A stretch of 64,000 nucleotides of DNA from Acidimicrobiia bacterium. GTDB lineage: Bacteria > Actinomycetota > Acidimicrobiia > Acidimicrobiales > SKKL01. The notes under the pieces were generated by a model, which worked only from the letters and a program-made list of their open reading frames with translations, did not search any database and was not told the DNA's origin. Made by a program: the position numbers and the translations under genes. The stretch lies in the NCBI GenBank assembly GCA_041676705.1, contig JBAYRL010000009.1:1-64000 (forward strand), written 5' to 3'. Positions 54,067-62,250 of this stretch are shown one piece after another; the first letter of the stretch is position 1; each line of letters begins with the position of its first letter.

Positions 54067-54993
54067 ATGGAGCCCCGCTACCCAACCCCAGTCTTCACAC
54101 CAGAATCTGCTACAGCAAACATTGACCTGTACTCGCTTGTAGCTACTCTTGGGCTTGGCCATGGTGGTGAAACACTTGTTAACCCTAAACCACGACTTCT
54201 TCCTGAAAACCCGGCTGAAATATTAGACAAACCCACCAAAATTGTTGGTGTGTCCCCAGCCCCGATCGAAGGTTATATCGACGGTATACAAGCATCGCGG
54301 GTGCTGAGCTGGCAAAACCAACGCCCAATCGTTTTACAATACGCAGCAGCAGGCCTACTAACCCCCGAGATGGTGTTAAAACATGGGGTTGAACAGTTAG
54401 GTCTGTTCTGCGCTGAAGAAGACAAACATTTAGTGGCTGGGGTTGTACCCGACGATATGGTAGTAACTACCAACGCTACCGAACCCGACGATGTTACCCG
54501 TAACGCTGTAGCAAACATTCACAAATGGCGTGAAACGTTAGAACTTACCATAGCCCAAAAAGCTATCGGAACTAACAGTAGCGACGGTCTTGTCGTATGT
54601 GACGGGAGCCTTATTGGTCATAAACCACACCGAAACCTTGTGGGGTTGATCAAAACAGTAAATACCCGTTACTTGGCTGATGAAACCGGGCTGTGGTCTT
54701 TACCGTTTTCGTGGCGGTCCTCAATTTTTAAAATGCCACCTAACCGGGGACATCTCGATGTTACCTGGTCTTGTTATCTACGGTTAACAGACGCCCAAAA
54801 CCATCGTTGGGATTATGGGCTAGTCAGGTTGGAAAGTTTCAACCCAGACCTTCTCGAACCTTTAGCTGCCCAGGTGTTAAACAGTCGTCAAAACGTTGGC
54901 AACACCGACCCTAGAGGTGACCGTCATATTGGTCCTATAGCTGCTGTTGAAACACATCTTAAAGCCCGACGATCCCCCATTTTTGATTTGTGA
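54067..54993 (+). CDS. nurA: NurA-like 5'-3' nuclease
   Basis: This 308-residue protein fits the bacterial NurA family, which resects DNA ends together with HerA. Candidate metal-binding motifs are YIDGIQASRVL (Asp ~72), VVCDGSLIGHK (Asp ~179) and VGLIKTVNTRYL. YLRL...WDYGLVRLE follows, then the terminal HIGPIAAVETHLKARR. Length and motif order agree with actinobacterial members as I recall them. The gene stands 1 kb upstream of a HerA-like gene, with a protease gene between, and near mre11-rad50. The ATG has no SD. Confidence 0.8.
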   Translation: MEPRYPTPVFTPESATANIDLYSLVATLGLGHGGETLVNPKPRLLPENPAEILDKPTKIVGVSPAPIEGYIDGIQASRVLSWQNQRPIVLQYAAAGLLTPEMVLKHGVEQLGLFCAEEDKHLVAGVVPDDMVVTTNATEPDDVTRNAVANIHKWRETLELTIAQKAIGTNSSDGLVVCDGSLIGHKPHRNLVGLIKTVNTRYLADETGLWSLPFSWRSSIFKMPPNRGHLDVTWSCYLRLTDAQNHRWDYGLVRLESFNPDLLEPLAAQVLNSRQNVGNTDPRGDRHIGPIAAVETHLKARRSPIFDL

Positions 54994-55013
54994 AACGTCA
55001 AGAGAGCTAAACC

Positions 55014-55838
55014 ATGGGAGTACCAGCACAGCTACAGATCTTTAAAACAATCCGCCGGGTTTTGACAATCGTCTGGTGGTTGACTGTTTTTGTTGTGGTT
55101 GGGGTGCTCACGGTCGGGCCTTCTGTTTTGCCACGCTGGCTTCCGGGTCCCCTAGCAACAGCACGCTACCATATTCTTGCCTACACCGAAGCGTTACGTG
55201 CCTACACAGAAACCACCAGTTGGGATGGTGATAGCGTTAAACACGAAAACAGTTTTGTTTTTAGTTTCACTAACCCGGACGGTACCCCAGCGGTTTGGGA
55301 ACCTTGCGAAGCGATACGTTACACAATCAACTTGGAAAACAGTGGCGAAACCGGTGAACAGGACGTTCACACCGCGGTAGCACATATTGCGACCCAAACC
55401 GGGTACAAGTTTGAATATGTGGGTGAAACAAACCAGATCCCTACCGAAACTTGGGGTGTTACCCCTACCGAAACCGGGCAATGGCCACCCGTGCTGATCG
55501 GGTGGGCTACTCCTGACCAAACCCCGCTACTTAAAGGCACAGAAGTAGCCCGAGCTGCTCAAATCCATGTGGAAACACCGGAAGGGCTGCGCTATGTTTC
55601 CGGCGCTGTTGCGCTCAATTTAGAACAACTTGCCACCTACCAGCCCGGTTTTGTTGGGACCCGTACCCAAGGGTCTGTTTTGTTACACGAACTTGGCCAT
55701 ATTGTGGGGTTAGATCACACCCCAAACTCAACCCAAATCATGTATAAACATGTAGGTGCCCAACCAGCGGTTTTAGGTGCTGGGGACCGTAACGGACTAA
55801 CCCAGCTAGCCAACCCGCATTGCGCCCCTGAAAACTAG
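55014..55838 (+). CDS. Matrixin-like zinc metalloprotease, membrane-anchored
   Basis: This 274-residue protein has an N-terminal TM or uncleaved signal (VLTIVWWLTVFVVVGVLTVG) and an external protease domain. The active-site motif HELGHIVGLDH lies near residue 225, followed by a Met-turn (QIMYK). WEPCEAIRYTIN is typical of bacterial matrixins, whose family motif is HExxHxxGxxH. The start has AGAG upstream. It sits 20 bases after nurA and 200 before herA, on the same strand, although a secreted protease has no obvious link to DNA repair. Confidence 0.85.
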   Translation: MGVPAQLQIFKTIRRVLTIVWWLTVFVVVGVLTVGPSVLPRWLPGPLATARYHILAYTEALRAYTETTSWDGDSVKHENSFVFSFTNPDGTPAVWEPCEAIRYTINLENSGETGEQDVHTAVAHIATQTGYKFEYVGETNQIPTETWGVTPTETGQWPPVLIGWATPDQTPLLKGTEVARAAQIHVETPEGLRYVSGAVALNLEQLATYQPGFVGTRTQGSVLLHELGHIVGLDHTPNSTQIMYKHVGAQPAVLGAGDRNGLTQLANPHCAPEN

Positions 55839-56041
55839 GTAGCTAAACGTTCCCAACACTACGCTTTGGCTCTTCATGTGGGACAACACCCGACCGTTAG
55901 GGTTTTAACACCAACCCAGGTCGGGTTCACAAACAAACCCAACAACACCCCTATGCCACAGGTAACAAAAAATCATGTGATGTTGGGTGGTTGGGTTTGT
56001 TTGGGGTGTGTGGTCAACGACAAGTTTCACACTATAGAGCT

Positions 56042-57922
56042 ATGGCAACAAATAACTCTGCAACCCTAGACCGCTCCCACGTTTTAGGCACTGTGTATCT
56101 ACCTAAAGGTGAGGGTACCAACGTTGGTCGTTTCTCGTTTATTGTGGACCGTGTTGCGGGGACCGCTGTAGAGATCGGTACTGCTGTGTGCGCTGACACT
56201 GTGGAAGGCGCTGTGGTTGGTGCTGTGGTTGACATGCGTACCGTGGGGGTGTTTGGCACACCACTTGAAGCAGAACTGGTAGCAACACACCAAACCAACA
56301 CTCTAGGCCAACTACAAGAAGTGGTCGTGGCCGATGTTCAAGTGTTTCATTCTGAACATATGCGCCCTGTTCGCGCTGGTATAGTTCGAGCTGCTACCGC
56401 TACCGAACTTGGGGTAGCAACTGGTTTAGACCACATGGAATGGCCTATACCAGCAGGGGTTGTGAAACTTGTTTCTGGTGAATACGCACCAATTTTTTTG
56501 GATGGCACATATCTTTTAGGCCCAGAAGGGGCCCATTTAACAGTCGCTGGGCTTTCCGGGTTGGCTGCTAAAACATCGTTTATGATGAGTTTGTTACGCT
56601 CAGCGGTCTACACCGGCGGGTTGTATAACCATTCGGTAGGGGCACTTATTTTTAATGTTAAAGGCACCGATCTTCTATATTTAGATGAACCACCCCAACA
56701 AGGTTACGAACTTCAAAACCTTGACCGTGAACTGTACCAAGCTTTAGGTGTCCCAGCGGAACCTTTCGATGATGTGACTGTGTGGTCTCCTGGCGTGTTA
56801 GATGAGGGCCATACCCGTTCCGAACGTCGAGATGCCCGCCCGTTGCGTTGGGATCTGCGTATGGTGTTTCGCTATCTACCTACCCTTTTCCCCTACATCT
56901 ACCAGGACGACAAACTTTCAGCGTTTGTTTCACAGTTTGAAGATCTGCATTTAAACACCCCTGGCCCTAACCGGATCGACACGTTAAACCACATGTTACG
57001 TTGGTTTGAACAACAACTTGCCGAAGCTGAACAAACCGGTTCCGACACCGCTTTTGGGGGTCGGACCCATATTGCTACCATGCGTCGCCTTTACCGCATG
57101 TTTTCATCTTTACCAGCCCGTACTAAAGGACTGATCGTTACCGGCTCTGCCAACGAAGCCTATGATGATATTGCTGTGGAGGGTTGGCGGCACGGCCAAA
57201 TCGTGGTGGTCGACATCTCAGGGCTCCCGGCCGACACTCAAGGTTTCATTATGGAACGCACCACGAAACGTATCATGCAATCCGCTGAAGAAGCGACCCT
57301 CGGGGTCGATCATGTCATTATTTTAGCTGATGAGCTGAACGCTTTCGCACCTGCCCAAGGCGGGGAAATGGCTACCGTCAAAAAAACGTTACGCACGATC
57401 TCTACCCAGGGACGCTACGCAGGGATCTCAATGTTTGGCGCCGCCCAAAAAATATCGGTTGTTGATGAGCTCGTATATTCCAACGCTGCTACCCGTGCTT
57501 TGGGACGTACCAGCGACGTCGAGTTGTCATCCGGTGTGTACGGGAGGCTACCTTCTGGTTTAATAGAACGACTAGTGACACTACCTAAAGGCCAAATGGC
57601 GTTATGGGCCTACAACCTCCGTGGCGCTATGATCGTTACGTTCCCCCGCCCAGCGTGGCGGACCGGTAAAGCAAAAACTGTGGGGGGCGCTAAACGCGCT
57701 AAAACAGGGGCTGGGGTGCTACAAGAACACCTCAAACCCCAATCGTTCGCTAACCTCACCGAAGGCATCCCAAAAGAACTCGTCGAAACCACTATCTCAG
57801 CAGCATCCAACACCACCGAAGCTATACGCGAACTAGAACAAATCCAGGTTCCAGACATGGGACGTAAAGGGTTACATGCCACCTACCAACCCGACCCGGA
57901 AAACCCTTATGGACTCGACTAA
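56042..57922 (+). CDS. herA: HerA-like ATPase/translocase
   Basis: This 626-residue hexameric FtsK/HerA-superfamily ATPase is expected to drive NurA. It has an N-terminal HAS-barrel-like domain (GTVYLPKGEGTNVGRFSFIVD). A variant Walker A VAGLSGLAAKTSFMM lies near residue 170, with the usual Gly before Lys replaced by Ala, a form I recall in bacterial HerA relatives. FNVKGTDLLYLD follows, then Walker B HVIILADELNAF (~425) and the R-finger region (ATRALGRTSDVEL). The ATG at 56042 follows AGAGC; the frame is open from 55991. The C-terminal ~60 residues are helical. Confidence 0.85.
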   Translation: MATNNSATLDRSHVLGTVYLPKGEGTNVGRFSFIVDRVAGTAVEIGTAVCADTVEGAVVGAVVDMRTVGVFGTPLEAELVATHQTNTLGQLQEVVVADVQVFHSEHMRPVRAGIVRAATATELGVATGLDHMEWPIPAGVVKLVSGEYAPIFLDGTYLLGPEGAHLTVAGLSGLAAKTSFMMSLLRSAVYTGGLYNHSVGALIFNVKGTDLLYLDEPPQQGYELQNLDRELYQALGVPAEPFDDVTVWSPGVLDEGHTRSERRDARPLRWDLRMVFRYLPTLFPYIYQDDKLSAFVSQFEDLHLNTPGPNRIDTLNHMLRWFEQQLAEAEQTGSDTAFGGRTHIATMRRLYRMFSSLPARTKGLIVTGSANEAYDDIAVEGWRHGQIVVVDISGLPADTQGFIMERTTKRIMQSAEEATLGVDHVIILADELNAFAPAQGGEMATVKKTLRTISTQGRYAGISMFGAAQKISVVDELVYSNAATRALGRTSDVELSSGVYGRLPSGLIERLVTLPKGQMALWAYNLRGAMIVTFPRPAWRTGKAKTVGGAKRAKTGAGVLQEHLKPQSFANLTEGIPKELVETTISAASNTTEAIRELEQIQVPDMGRKGLHATYQPDPENPYGLD

Positions 57923-57990
57923 CCACACACCAACACACAAATATTGTTAAAACACACCACCCCACAGCTGTTACACCAAACAATTAAAAA

Positions 57991-58018
57991 CACCCCCCAA
58001 CCGTTACAGTTGGGGGTG
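57991..58018 (-). terminator. Rho-independent terminator
   Basis: CACCCCCCAAC and GTTGGGGGTG pair with a single bulge. On the minus strand TTTTTAATTG follows. It ends the phage-like small gene and may also serve herA from the other side. Confidence 0.8.
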
Positions 58019-58033
58019 CCTGGGTGTCGGGCT

Positions 58034-58360
58034 TTAACGTGTAAAAGCCCTACACCCGATAATGTTGCCGGCCTCGTCCCGTACGAGGTCGGCAGGGGAA
58101 AAGAGATCAGTGCGGTCGGGAGCCGCACTGATGGTCAGCGCCGACACAATAAAAATTGTGTCGGCCTCGGGTTCCGGTAGGTTTTCCACGGCACCATAGG
58201 CCGTGGAAACCAAATCGATTTCGGCACCGTCTACTTCGATGGTGCCAACAGGGGTTGGGGTGGCGGCCGCGCGGGCCACCACCCCGGAGGCTGGGATCGA
58301 TATAATCCCAGCCTCGGTTACAATATTGACTTCGTGGGGTGTCAGGTTTATGAGTTTCAT
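58034..58360 (-). CDS. Phage-type small protein encoded by a hairpin-tiled gene
   Basis: This is a 108-residue protein. MKLINLTPHEVNI, IPASGVVARAA, NLPEPEADTIFIVSAL, RTDLFSPADLVRDE and IIGCRAF match a small protein family I recall from actinobacterial phages and prophages; its function is unknown to me. AAAGGAGG sits nine bases before the ATG at 58360, so the longer frame to 58513 is rejected. G+C is well above that of neighbours. The coding region is covered by eight consecutive inverted repeats (58022-58315), several perfect at 10-11 bp. Confidence 0.8.
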   Translation of the reverse strand: MKLINLTPHEVNIVTEAGIISIPASGVVARAAATPTPVGTIEVDGAEIDLVSTAYGAVENLPEPEADTIFIVSALTISAAPDRTDLFSPADLVRDEAGNIIGCRAFTR

Positions 58361-58378
58361 AACCCGACCTCCTTTCTC

Positions 58379-58395
58379 CCCTTCTCCAAGGGGAC
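58379..58395 (-). promoter_or_regulatory. Leader hairpin of the phage-type gene
   Basis: CCCCTT and AAGGGG form a 6-bp stem with a four-base loop immediately upstream of the AAAGGAGG ribosome-binding site. It continues the run of hairpins seen inside the gene. Confidence 0.5.
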
Positions 58396-58574
58396 AGGGC
58401 CCGGCTTTTACAGCCGCTCGTTTAGTGATGTCAAACACCTCTGGAAGCGTTGACAACACACACCACCCCAACCCCACTAAAATCTCACCTACCATCTTAA
58501 AAAGTAAACACACAAACCCGCTTTTGGTTTGGTGTTGGGGCGTTTAGTTTCAAGTATTGTTCAACAACCCGGCT

Positions 58575-58618
58575 AACAAAACCCCAAGTGTGTTATGACA
58601 TCGGCCTGGGGTTTTGTT
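58575..58618. terminator. Bidirectional terminator-like hairpin
   Basis: AACAAAACCCCA (58575-58586) pairs perfectly with TGGGGTTTTGTT (58607-58618). On each strand the T-rich arm forms the tail. It separates the phage-like gene's upstream region from the genes at 58.8-60.7 kb. Confidence 0.75.
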
Positions 58619-58823
58619 GTCGCAGAGTTGTAATAACAGCGTTGTTTCATAGGTCCGCAGGTAACAACACATCGGGGATAGTGTTTGGTCATGATTTTTT
58701 GTGCAACACTACCAAACATGTGTGTGACGATATGGTTGTTTGGCCACAACCATCCTACTATTGCACCGTTTTTAACGGTAGTGTTACCGGCAGGAACAGT
58801 ACTGGTATGGTTTGGTGGTTTTG

Positions 58824-58982
58824 TTAAGAAACGTCAAAGGTTCGGTCACTAGCACGACCAAACTCGGGGCTGCTACCAACTTGGGGTGGTGGTTCTGTTG
58901 AACGGCGTCCCCACCACACCGAAACTAGCAGCGACCCGACAAACACCCCTACCAAAACACCCCATGCCATAATATTCCACAT
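58824..58982 (-). CDS. 52-residue single-TM protein
   Basis: This 52-codon frame begins MWNIMAWGVLVGVFVGSLLV. It has an N-terminal TM helix followed by a short polar tail (SVWWGRRSTEPPP...). GGTGA lies four bases before the ATG. It is downstream of the RCC1 gene on the same strand after ~75 bases. It is a credible small membrane protein, family unknown. Confidence 0.55.
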   Translation of the reverse strand: MWNIMAWGVLVGVFVGSLLVSVWWGRRSTEPPPQVGSSPEFGRASDRTFDVS

Positions 58983-59059
58983 AATGTCACCAACTTTGTT
59001 TTTCGTGTTCTAAAAACATGTTTTCAACACCTAACCTGAACACTGATCTGGGTTGTGGG

Positions 59060-60064
59060 TTAACTGTCCCCTAAAACTTGTAGCTCTACAGGGATGTTAC
59101 GGTTTGTTTGGTCGCCAACTCCTAGCTGCCCGTAGCTGTTAGCCCCCCAACACCAGCCTTTGCCGTTGGTGTCCACAGCGCAGGTATGGTTTGTGCTGGT
59201 CGCTAGTTGAACCACCTCTAAATCCCCTACGATTGGGGTAGGTGTTATCGTGTTAGCTTCTGAACCGTTGCCTAGCTGTCCGTTACTGTTGGTACCCCAA
59301 CACAAAACTGTTGAGTTCGAAATTCCGCAACGGTTCCTAACCAGGGCACTGAAAGAATATCCTGGGTGTTTAGCTACCGGTGTGGTACGCACCGCCCCAT
59401 CTACAAGTCCCCAGCACCATGCCGCCCCGTTTGTGTCAAGAGCACACAAATCAGACAGGGACACATAGCTACGGGGTGACGAGACAGCTACGGGGGTTAG
59501 CTGGTTTGGTGTGGTGGTACCATTACCCAACTCGCCTTGGACTCCTCGGCCCCAACACCACACCTGCGCATTATTAGCAAGACCACAGCTAGTAGATCCG
59601 TTCGTAACGATCTGTTTAAAAGACCGGTTACCAAAAACCGCTACCGGTTCAGACTGATCAACACTACTGTTGTTACCTAGCTGGCCGTTCTGGTTTCGAC
59701 CCCAGCACCACGCTTTGTTCATGTTGTCTAACCCGCAAACCGTGGAGCTGCTAGTTGTAAGGCTAGTAAAGGTGTGGTTGCCTGTTACACGGGTTGGTAC
59801 TAGCGAATCAATTTTTGTGTTGTTCCCTAGCTGACCATACTGGTTTTGGCCCCAACACCAAGCATCGCCAGAAGTGTCAATACCGCAAGAATGTCGTGAC
59901 CCGGCAGCTAAAGTTGTGAACCGTAACTCGGTATCCACCGGTTGGGGGTTTAGCTGGTTTGTGGTGCTGTTAATACCTAGCTGCCCCAAATTGTTTAGAC
60001 CCCAACACCAGACCACCCCAGTTGTGTCTAGCCCACAAGAATGCAGATCACCTGTTGCTATCAT
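59060..60064 (-). CDS. Seven-bladed RCC1-repeat protein, probably the C-terminal part of a broken gene
   Basis: This 334-residue protein contains seven RCC1 repeats, each ending CWG or a close variant and mostly followed by xLGxL (GQLG/GELG). That is enough for a complete beta-propeller. Paired Cys in nearly every blade (HSCGLD...WCWG) suggest disulfides, hence export. Yet this frame has no signal peptide, and the first blade starts upstream of the ATG: in the same frame, the codons before it read TGWA. A one-base deletion in the C5 run near 60091-60098 would join it to the prepilin-like frame upstream. So it is either an independently translated fragment or part of a frameshifted fusion. Confidence 0.75.
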   Translation of the reverse strand: MIATGDLHSCGLDTTGVVWCWGLNNLGQLGINSTTNQLNPQPVDTELRFTTLAAGSRHSCGIDTSGDAWCWGQNQYGQLGNNTKIDSLVPTRVTGNHTFTSLTTSSSTVCGLDNMNKAWCWGRNQNGQLGNNSSVDQSEPVAVFGNRSFKQIVTNGSTSCGLANNAQVWCWGRGVQGELGNGTTTPNQLTPVAVSSPRSYVSLSDLCALDTNGAAWCWGLVDGAVRTTPVAKHPGYSFSALVRNRCGISNSTVLCWGTNSNGQLGNGSEANTITPTPIVGDLEVVQLATSTNHTCAVDTNGKGWCWGANSYGQLGVGDQTNRNIPVELQVLGDS

Positions 60065-60077
60065 GGCCCATCCCGTC

Positions 60078-60401
60078 TTATCTGGCGGGGGTGTTTAGCG
60101 GGGCGGTGTTATCGGAGGGTTCTAGATCGCCTAGCAGTTCAGGAACTAAACCCGCTATCAGATTCTCAGCGACAGCCGCTGTTGGGGTTAGCTCACCAAC
60201 AATTTCGGTTGTGACACAACCACCATCGATCGCCCCGGTAGGCGGAGCTACCGTAACACACCAACCATCGTTGGTTGATGACACCACCAAAAGTGTGTGT
60301 GGGGACCGCACGAAACTTACCTGACCTGCACTTGGCCAAATATCAGCTTCAACAACATCACTAGCCAAAGAAGCGTAAATCCCGGCGATAGTAGCTACAG
60401 G
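60078..60401 (-). pseudogene. Middle part of a prepilin/RCC1 gene after an in-frame UGA
   Basis: The frame continues from the prepilin-like ORF directly after its TGA (60402-60404) with no change of phase. It reads PVATIAGIYASLASDVVEADIWPSAG and so on for 107 codons to 60078. Coding character is maintained and looks like the beta-rich globular part of a type IV pilin (HTLLVVSSTNDGWCVTVAPP, with two Cys). There is no credible independent start: the TTG at 60368 lacks an SD and cuts into the domain. Confidence 0.6.
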
Positions 60402-60671
60402 TCAGTCCTCTATAGCGCCCAACACCGCATCGAGCCCGGCTTGGGTGTCCCAACGGTCAGAACCTGAGATAACTAGCAGTACTTGGGCTTCACGGACCAC
60501 CGATTTTAAAGCAGCTAGCTCTGTTTGTTCTTTAGCACGAATAAACACGTTTTGGTAACCAACAAACGCTGTGGCGACTATCACCGCACCAATAACTAAA
60601 GCAATAACAGTATCTAACAAACTAAACGCTTTGTTGGGGATGTATAGAGTTCGCGAATCAGAGGCCCACAT
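60402..60671 (-). CDS. Prepilin-like N-terminal fragment
   Basis: This 89-residue ORF ends at an in-frame TGA. The ATG at 60671 has GGGA upstream; a GTG at 60701 is the alternative. It has a short polar leader (SDSRTLYIPNKA) and then FSLLDTVIALVIGAVIVATA, the type IV prepilin helix, with Asp where Glu5 is usual and Ala before the cleavage point. KEQTELAALKSVVREAQVLL follows as the amphipathic alpha1 continuation. The pilin would be completed by the frame after the stop. The gene is divergent from mre11 over 131 bases. Confidence 0.65.
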   Translation of the reverse strand: MWASDSRTLYIPNKAFSLLDTVIALVIGAVIVATAFVGYQNVFIRAKEQTELAALKSVVREAQVLLVISGSDRWDTQAGLDAVLGAIED

Positions 60672-60802
60672 AGATCCCAACTGCCCTTCTGAAGATAACA
60701 CTCTGCAGGTATCCCCACCTTTTCAACTTCACAAACCCAACCTAGAACGGTTTGGGTTCGGTTGGGGTGTGGCAAAACAGCAGGGTTTAACACGATAGTT
60801 AC

Positions 60803-62152
60803 ATGAAAAACGTTCCGTACCGTCTAGCCCATTTTTCTGACACCCATCTGGGTTATTCTGCGTATCGTGCCCAAACCCCTATAGGAGCTAACGTACGTTC
60901 AGCAGATATAGGTACCGCTTTTATCAATGTTTGCAAACACATTATTGACTGGGACCCATCGTTAGTGATCCACTCTGGCGACCTTGGGGAACGACCCCAG
61001 CTGCCAGTACGTGACTTGTTGGTAGCGCGTCGTTGGCTGGCCCGGTTGGCTGCGCTACGCCCAGACGGTACCCGACGCCAGGTAGTGATCATCTCAGGAA
61101 ACCATGACCAGCCCGCAAATAGGCATTCAGAATGTTTCCTTGAACTCTACGCTGACCTGCCAGGAGTGCATGTTGTTACCGAAGCTGCCACAGAAATAGA
61201 TTTCGGGACACAAAACAATGCTGAAATACCCCCAGAACTGGCCAATACAGTTGTGACAGCAGTACCACATGATCAGCTCAAAACGTTGGCTACTGAAAAC
61301 GAATTTGACACGATTACCCCTACACCAGGCAAAGTGTCGATCCTAGTTGCTCATGGTGTAGCGGGCGGTTCAAAACTATTTCACCGTACCATTGGTCGTG
61401 AATACGCTATCCCTACTGAAGTGTTAACCCAACCCTGGGACTATGTAGCGCTTGGGCATTGGCATAAACAAGGACCGGTAAGTTTCGCTACCAGCACCAC
61501 TGGCACGCCAAGTGCTATTTGGTATGCGGGATCCACAGAAAATATGGGGTTTGGTGACCTGCGAGAAGAAGGCGCCGGTCGAGGCTATCTAAAAGTAACG
61601 ATACAGCCCGGCAGCAGCCCACAAGTAGAACCCCAAAACCTGCCAACCCGACCAATGTTTCGCCTACCGGTCATTGACGCTACCGACCTTGACCCCCAAA
61701 CTATCACAACGATGCTGGTCGATCGGCTCAAAGACGCCCGAGCCGGGTTTGACAACACCCAAAAACCTGTGGTGGCACAAATCGTGAAAAACGTTGCCAG
61801 GGAAGTGTGGGGTTTAGTTCACATGCCGGCCGTACGCCAAGAAACCAGTTGGTGTTTACATTACGAAGTAACAACGATTGCACCTGAAAACCAAAACAGC
61901 ACAATCACTTCTAACGATGTCCCAACAGGATCTCAAGCAATCCTGGAAGCTGTCAAAACAGCCACCCAGGACGTAGCAGCATCCAGAAGACAAGAAGTTG
62001 GGGAACTTATCACAACCTATCTCACCAAACATTTAGCTGTCACAGACCCTGAAGTTGAAACCGAGATGGGCTCTTCGAAACCCCAACCAACCCTAGACCC
62101 TGAAAACGAACCAGCGGATACCAACCCCCAAACACTTGTACCGATCCCCTAA
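60803..62152 (+). CDS. sbcD: Mre11/SbcD-type DNA repair nuclease
   Basis: This 449-residue metallophosphatase acts with Rad50/SbcC on DNA ends. All phosphodiesterase motifs are present: FSDTHLG (~11-17), IHSGDLGE (~56-63), ISGNHDQ (~98-104), VAHG (~182) and GHWH (~218-221). A ~200-residue C-terminal part includes a capping domain and a disordered acidic tail. The ATG has no SD. It forms a pair with the rad50 gene 98 bases downstream and completes a nurA-herA-mre11-rad50 neighbourhood. Confidence 0.93.
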   Translation: MKNVPYRLAHFSDTHLGYSAYRAQTPIGANVRSADIGTAFINVCKHIIDWDPSLVIHSGDLGERPQLPVRDLLVARRWLARLAALRPDGTRRQVVIISGNHDQPANRHSECFLELYADLPGVHVVTEAATEIDFGTQNNAEIPPELANTVVTAVPHDQLKTLATENEFDTITPTPGKVSILVAHGVAGGSKLFHRTIGREYAIPTEVLTQPWDYVALGHWHKQGPVSFATSTTGTPSAIWYAGSTENMGFGDLREEGAGRGYLKVTIQPGSSPQVEPQNLPTRPMFRLPVIDATDLDPQTITTMLVDRLKDARAGFDNTQKPVVAQIVKNVAREVWGLVHMPAVRQETSWCLHYEVTTIAPENQNSTITSNDVPTGSQAILEAVKTATQDVAASRRQEVGELITTYLTKHLAVTDPEVETEMGSSKPQPTLDPENEPADTNPQTLVPIP

Positions 62153-62250
62153 ACCCCGCCCCACAGGTTCATAGCGGCGCACAACGTTTTGTTACCCACC
62201 GAGAAATAGTTGTATAGCGGGCGGGTTTCACCTAAAGGAAACAACAAACC

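Noticed and set aside
56212..56301. Start of herA further upstream (55991) or minus-strand ORFs over herA
   Set aside because: The extra 17 residues are out of keeping with the domain start and lack an SD. The minus-strand frames are shadows.
58034..58360. Treating the hairpin-tiled region as a CRISPR array or non-coding repeat cluster
   Set aside because: The repeats are inverted, differ in sequence from one another, and lie in an SD-preceded frame with a recognisable phage protein. No direct repeat-spacer pattern occurs.
58588..58827. 79-codon + strand ORF
   Set aside because: It begins inside a bidirectional terminator hairpin, has Cys/Trp-rich random-like composition and no RBS.
60402..60404. 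Genome-wide reassignment of UGA as a sense codon
   Set aside because: Several secure genes end in TGA, including ftsE and tadZ in ATGA overlaps, so UGA is a normal stop here.
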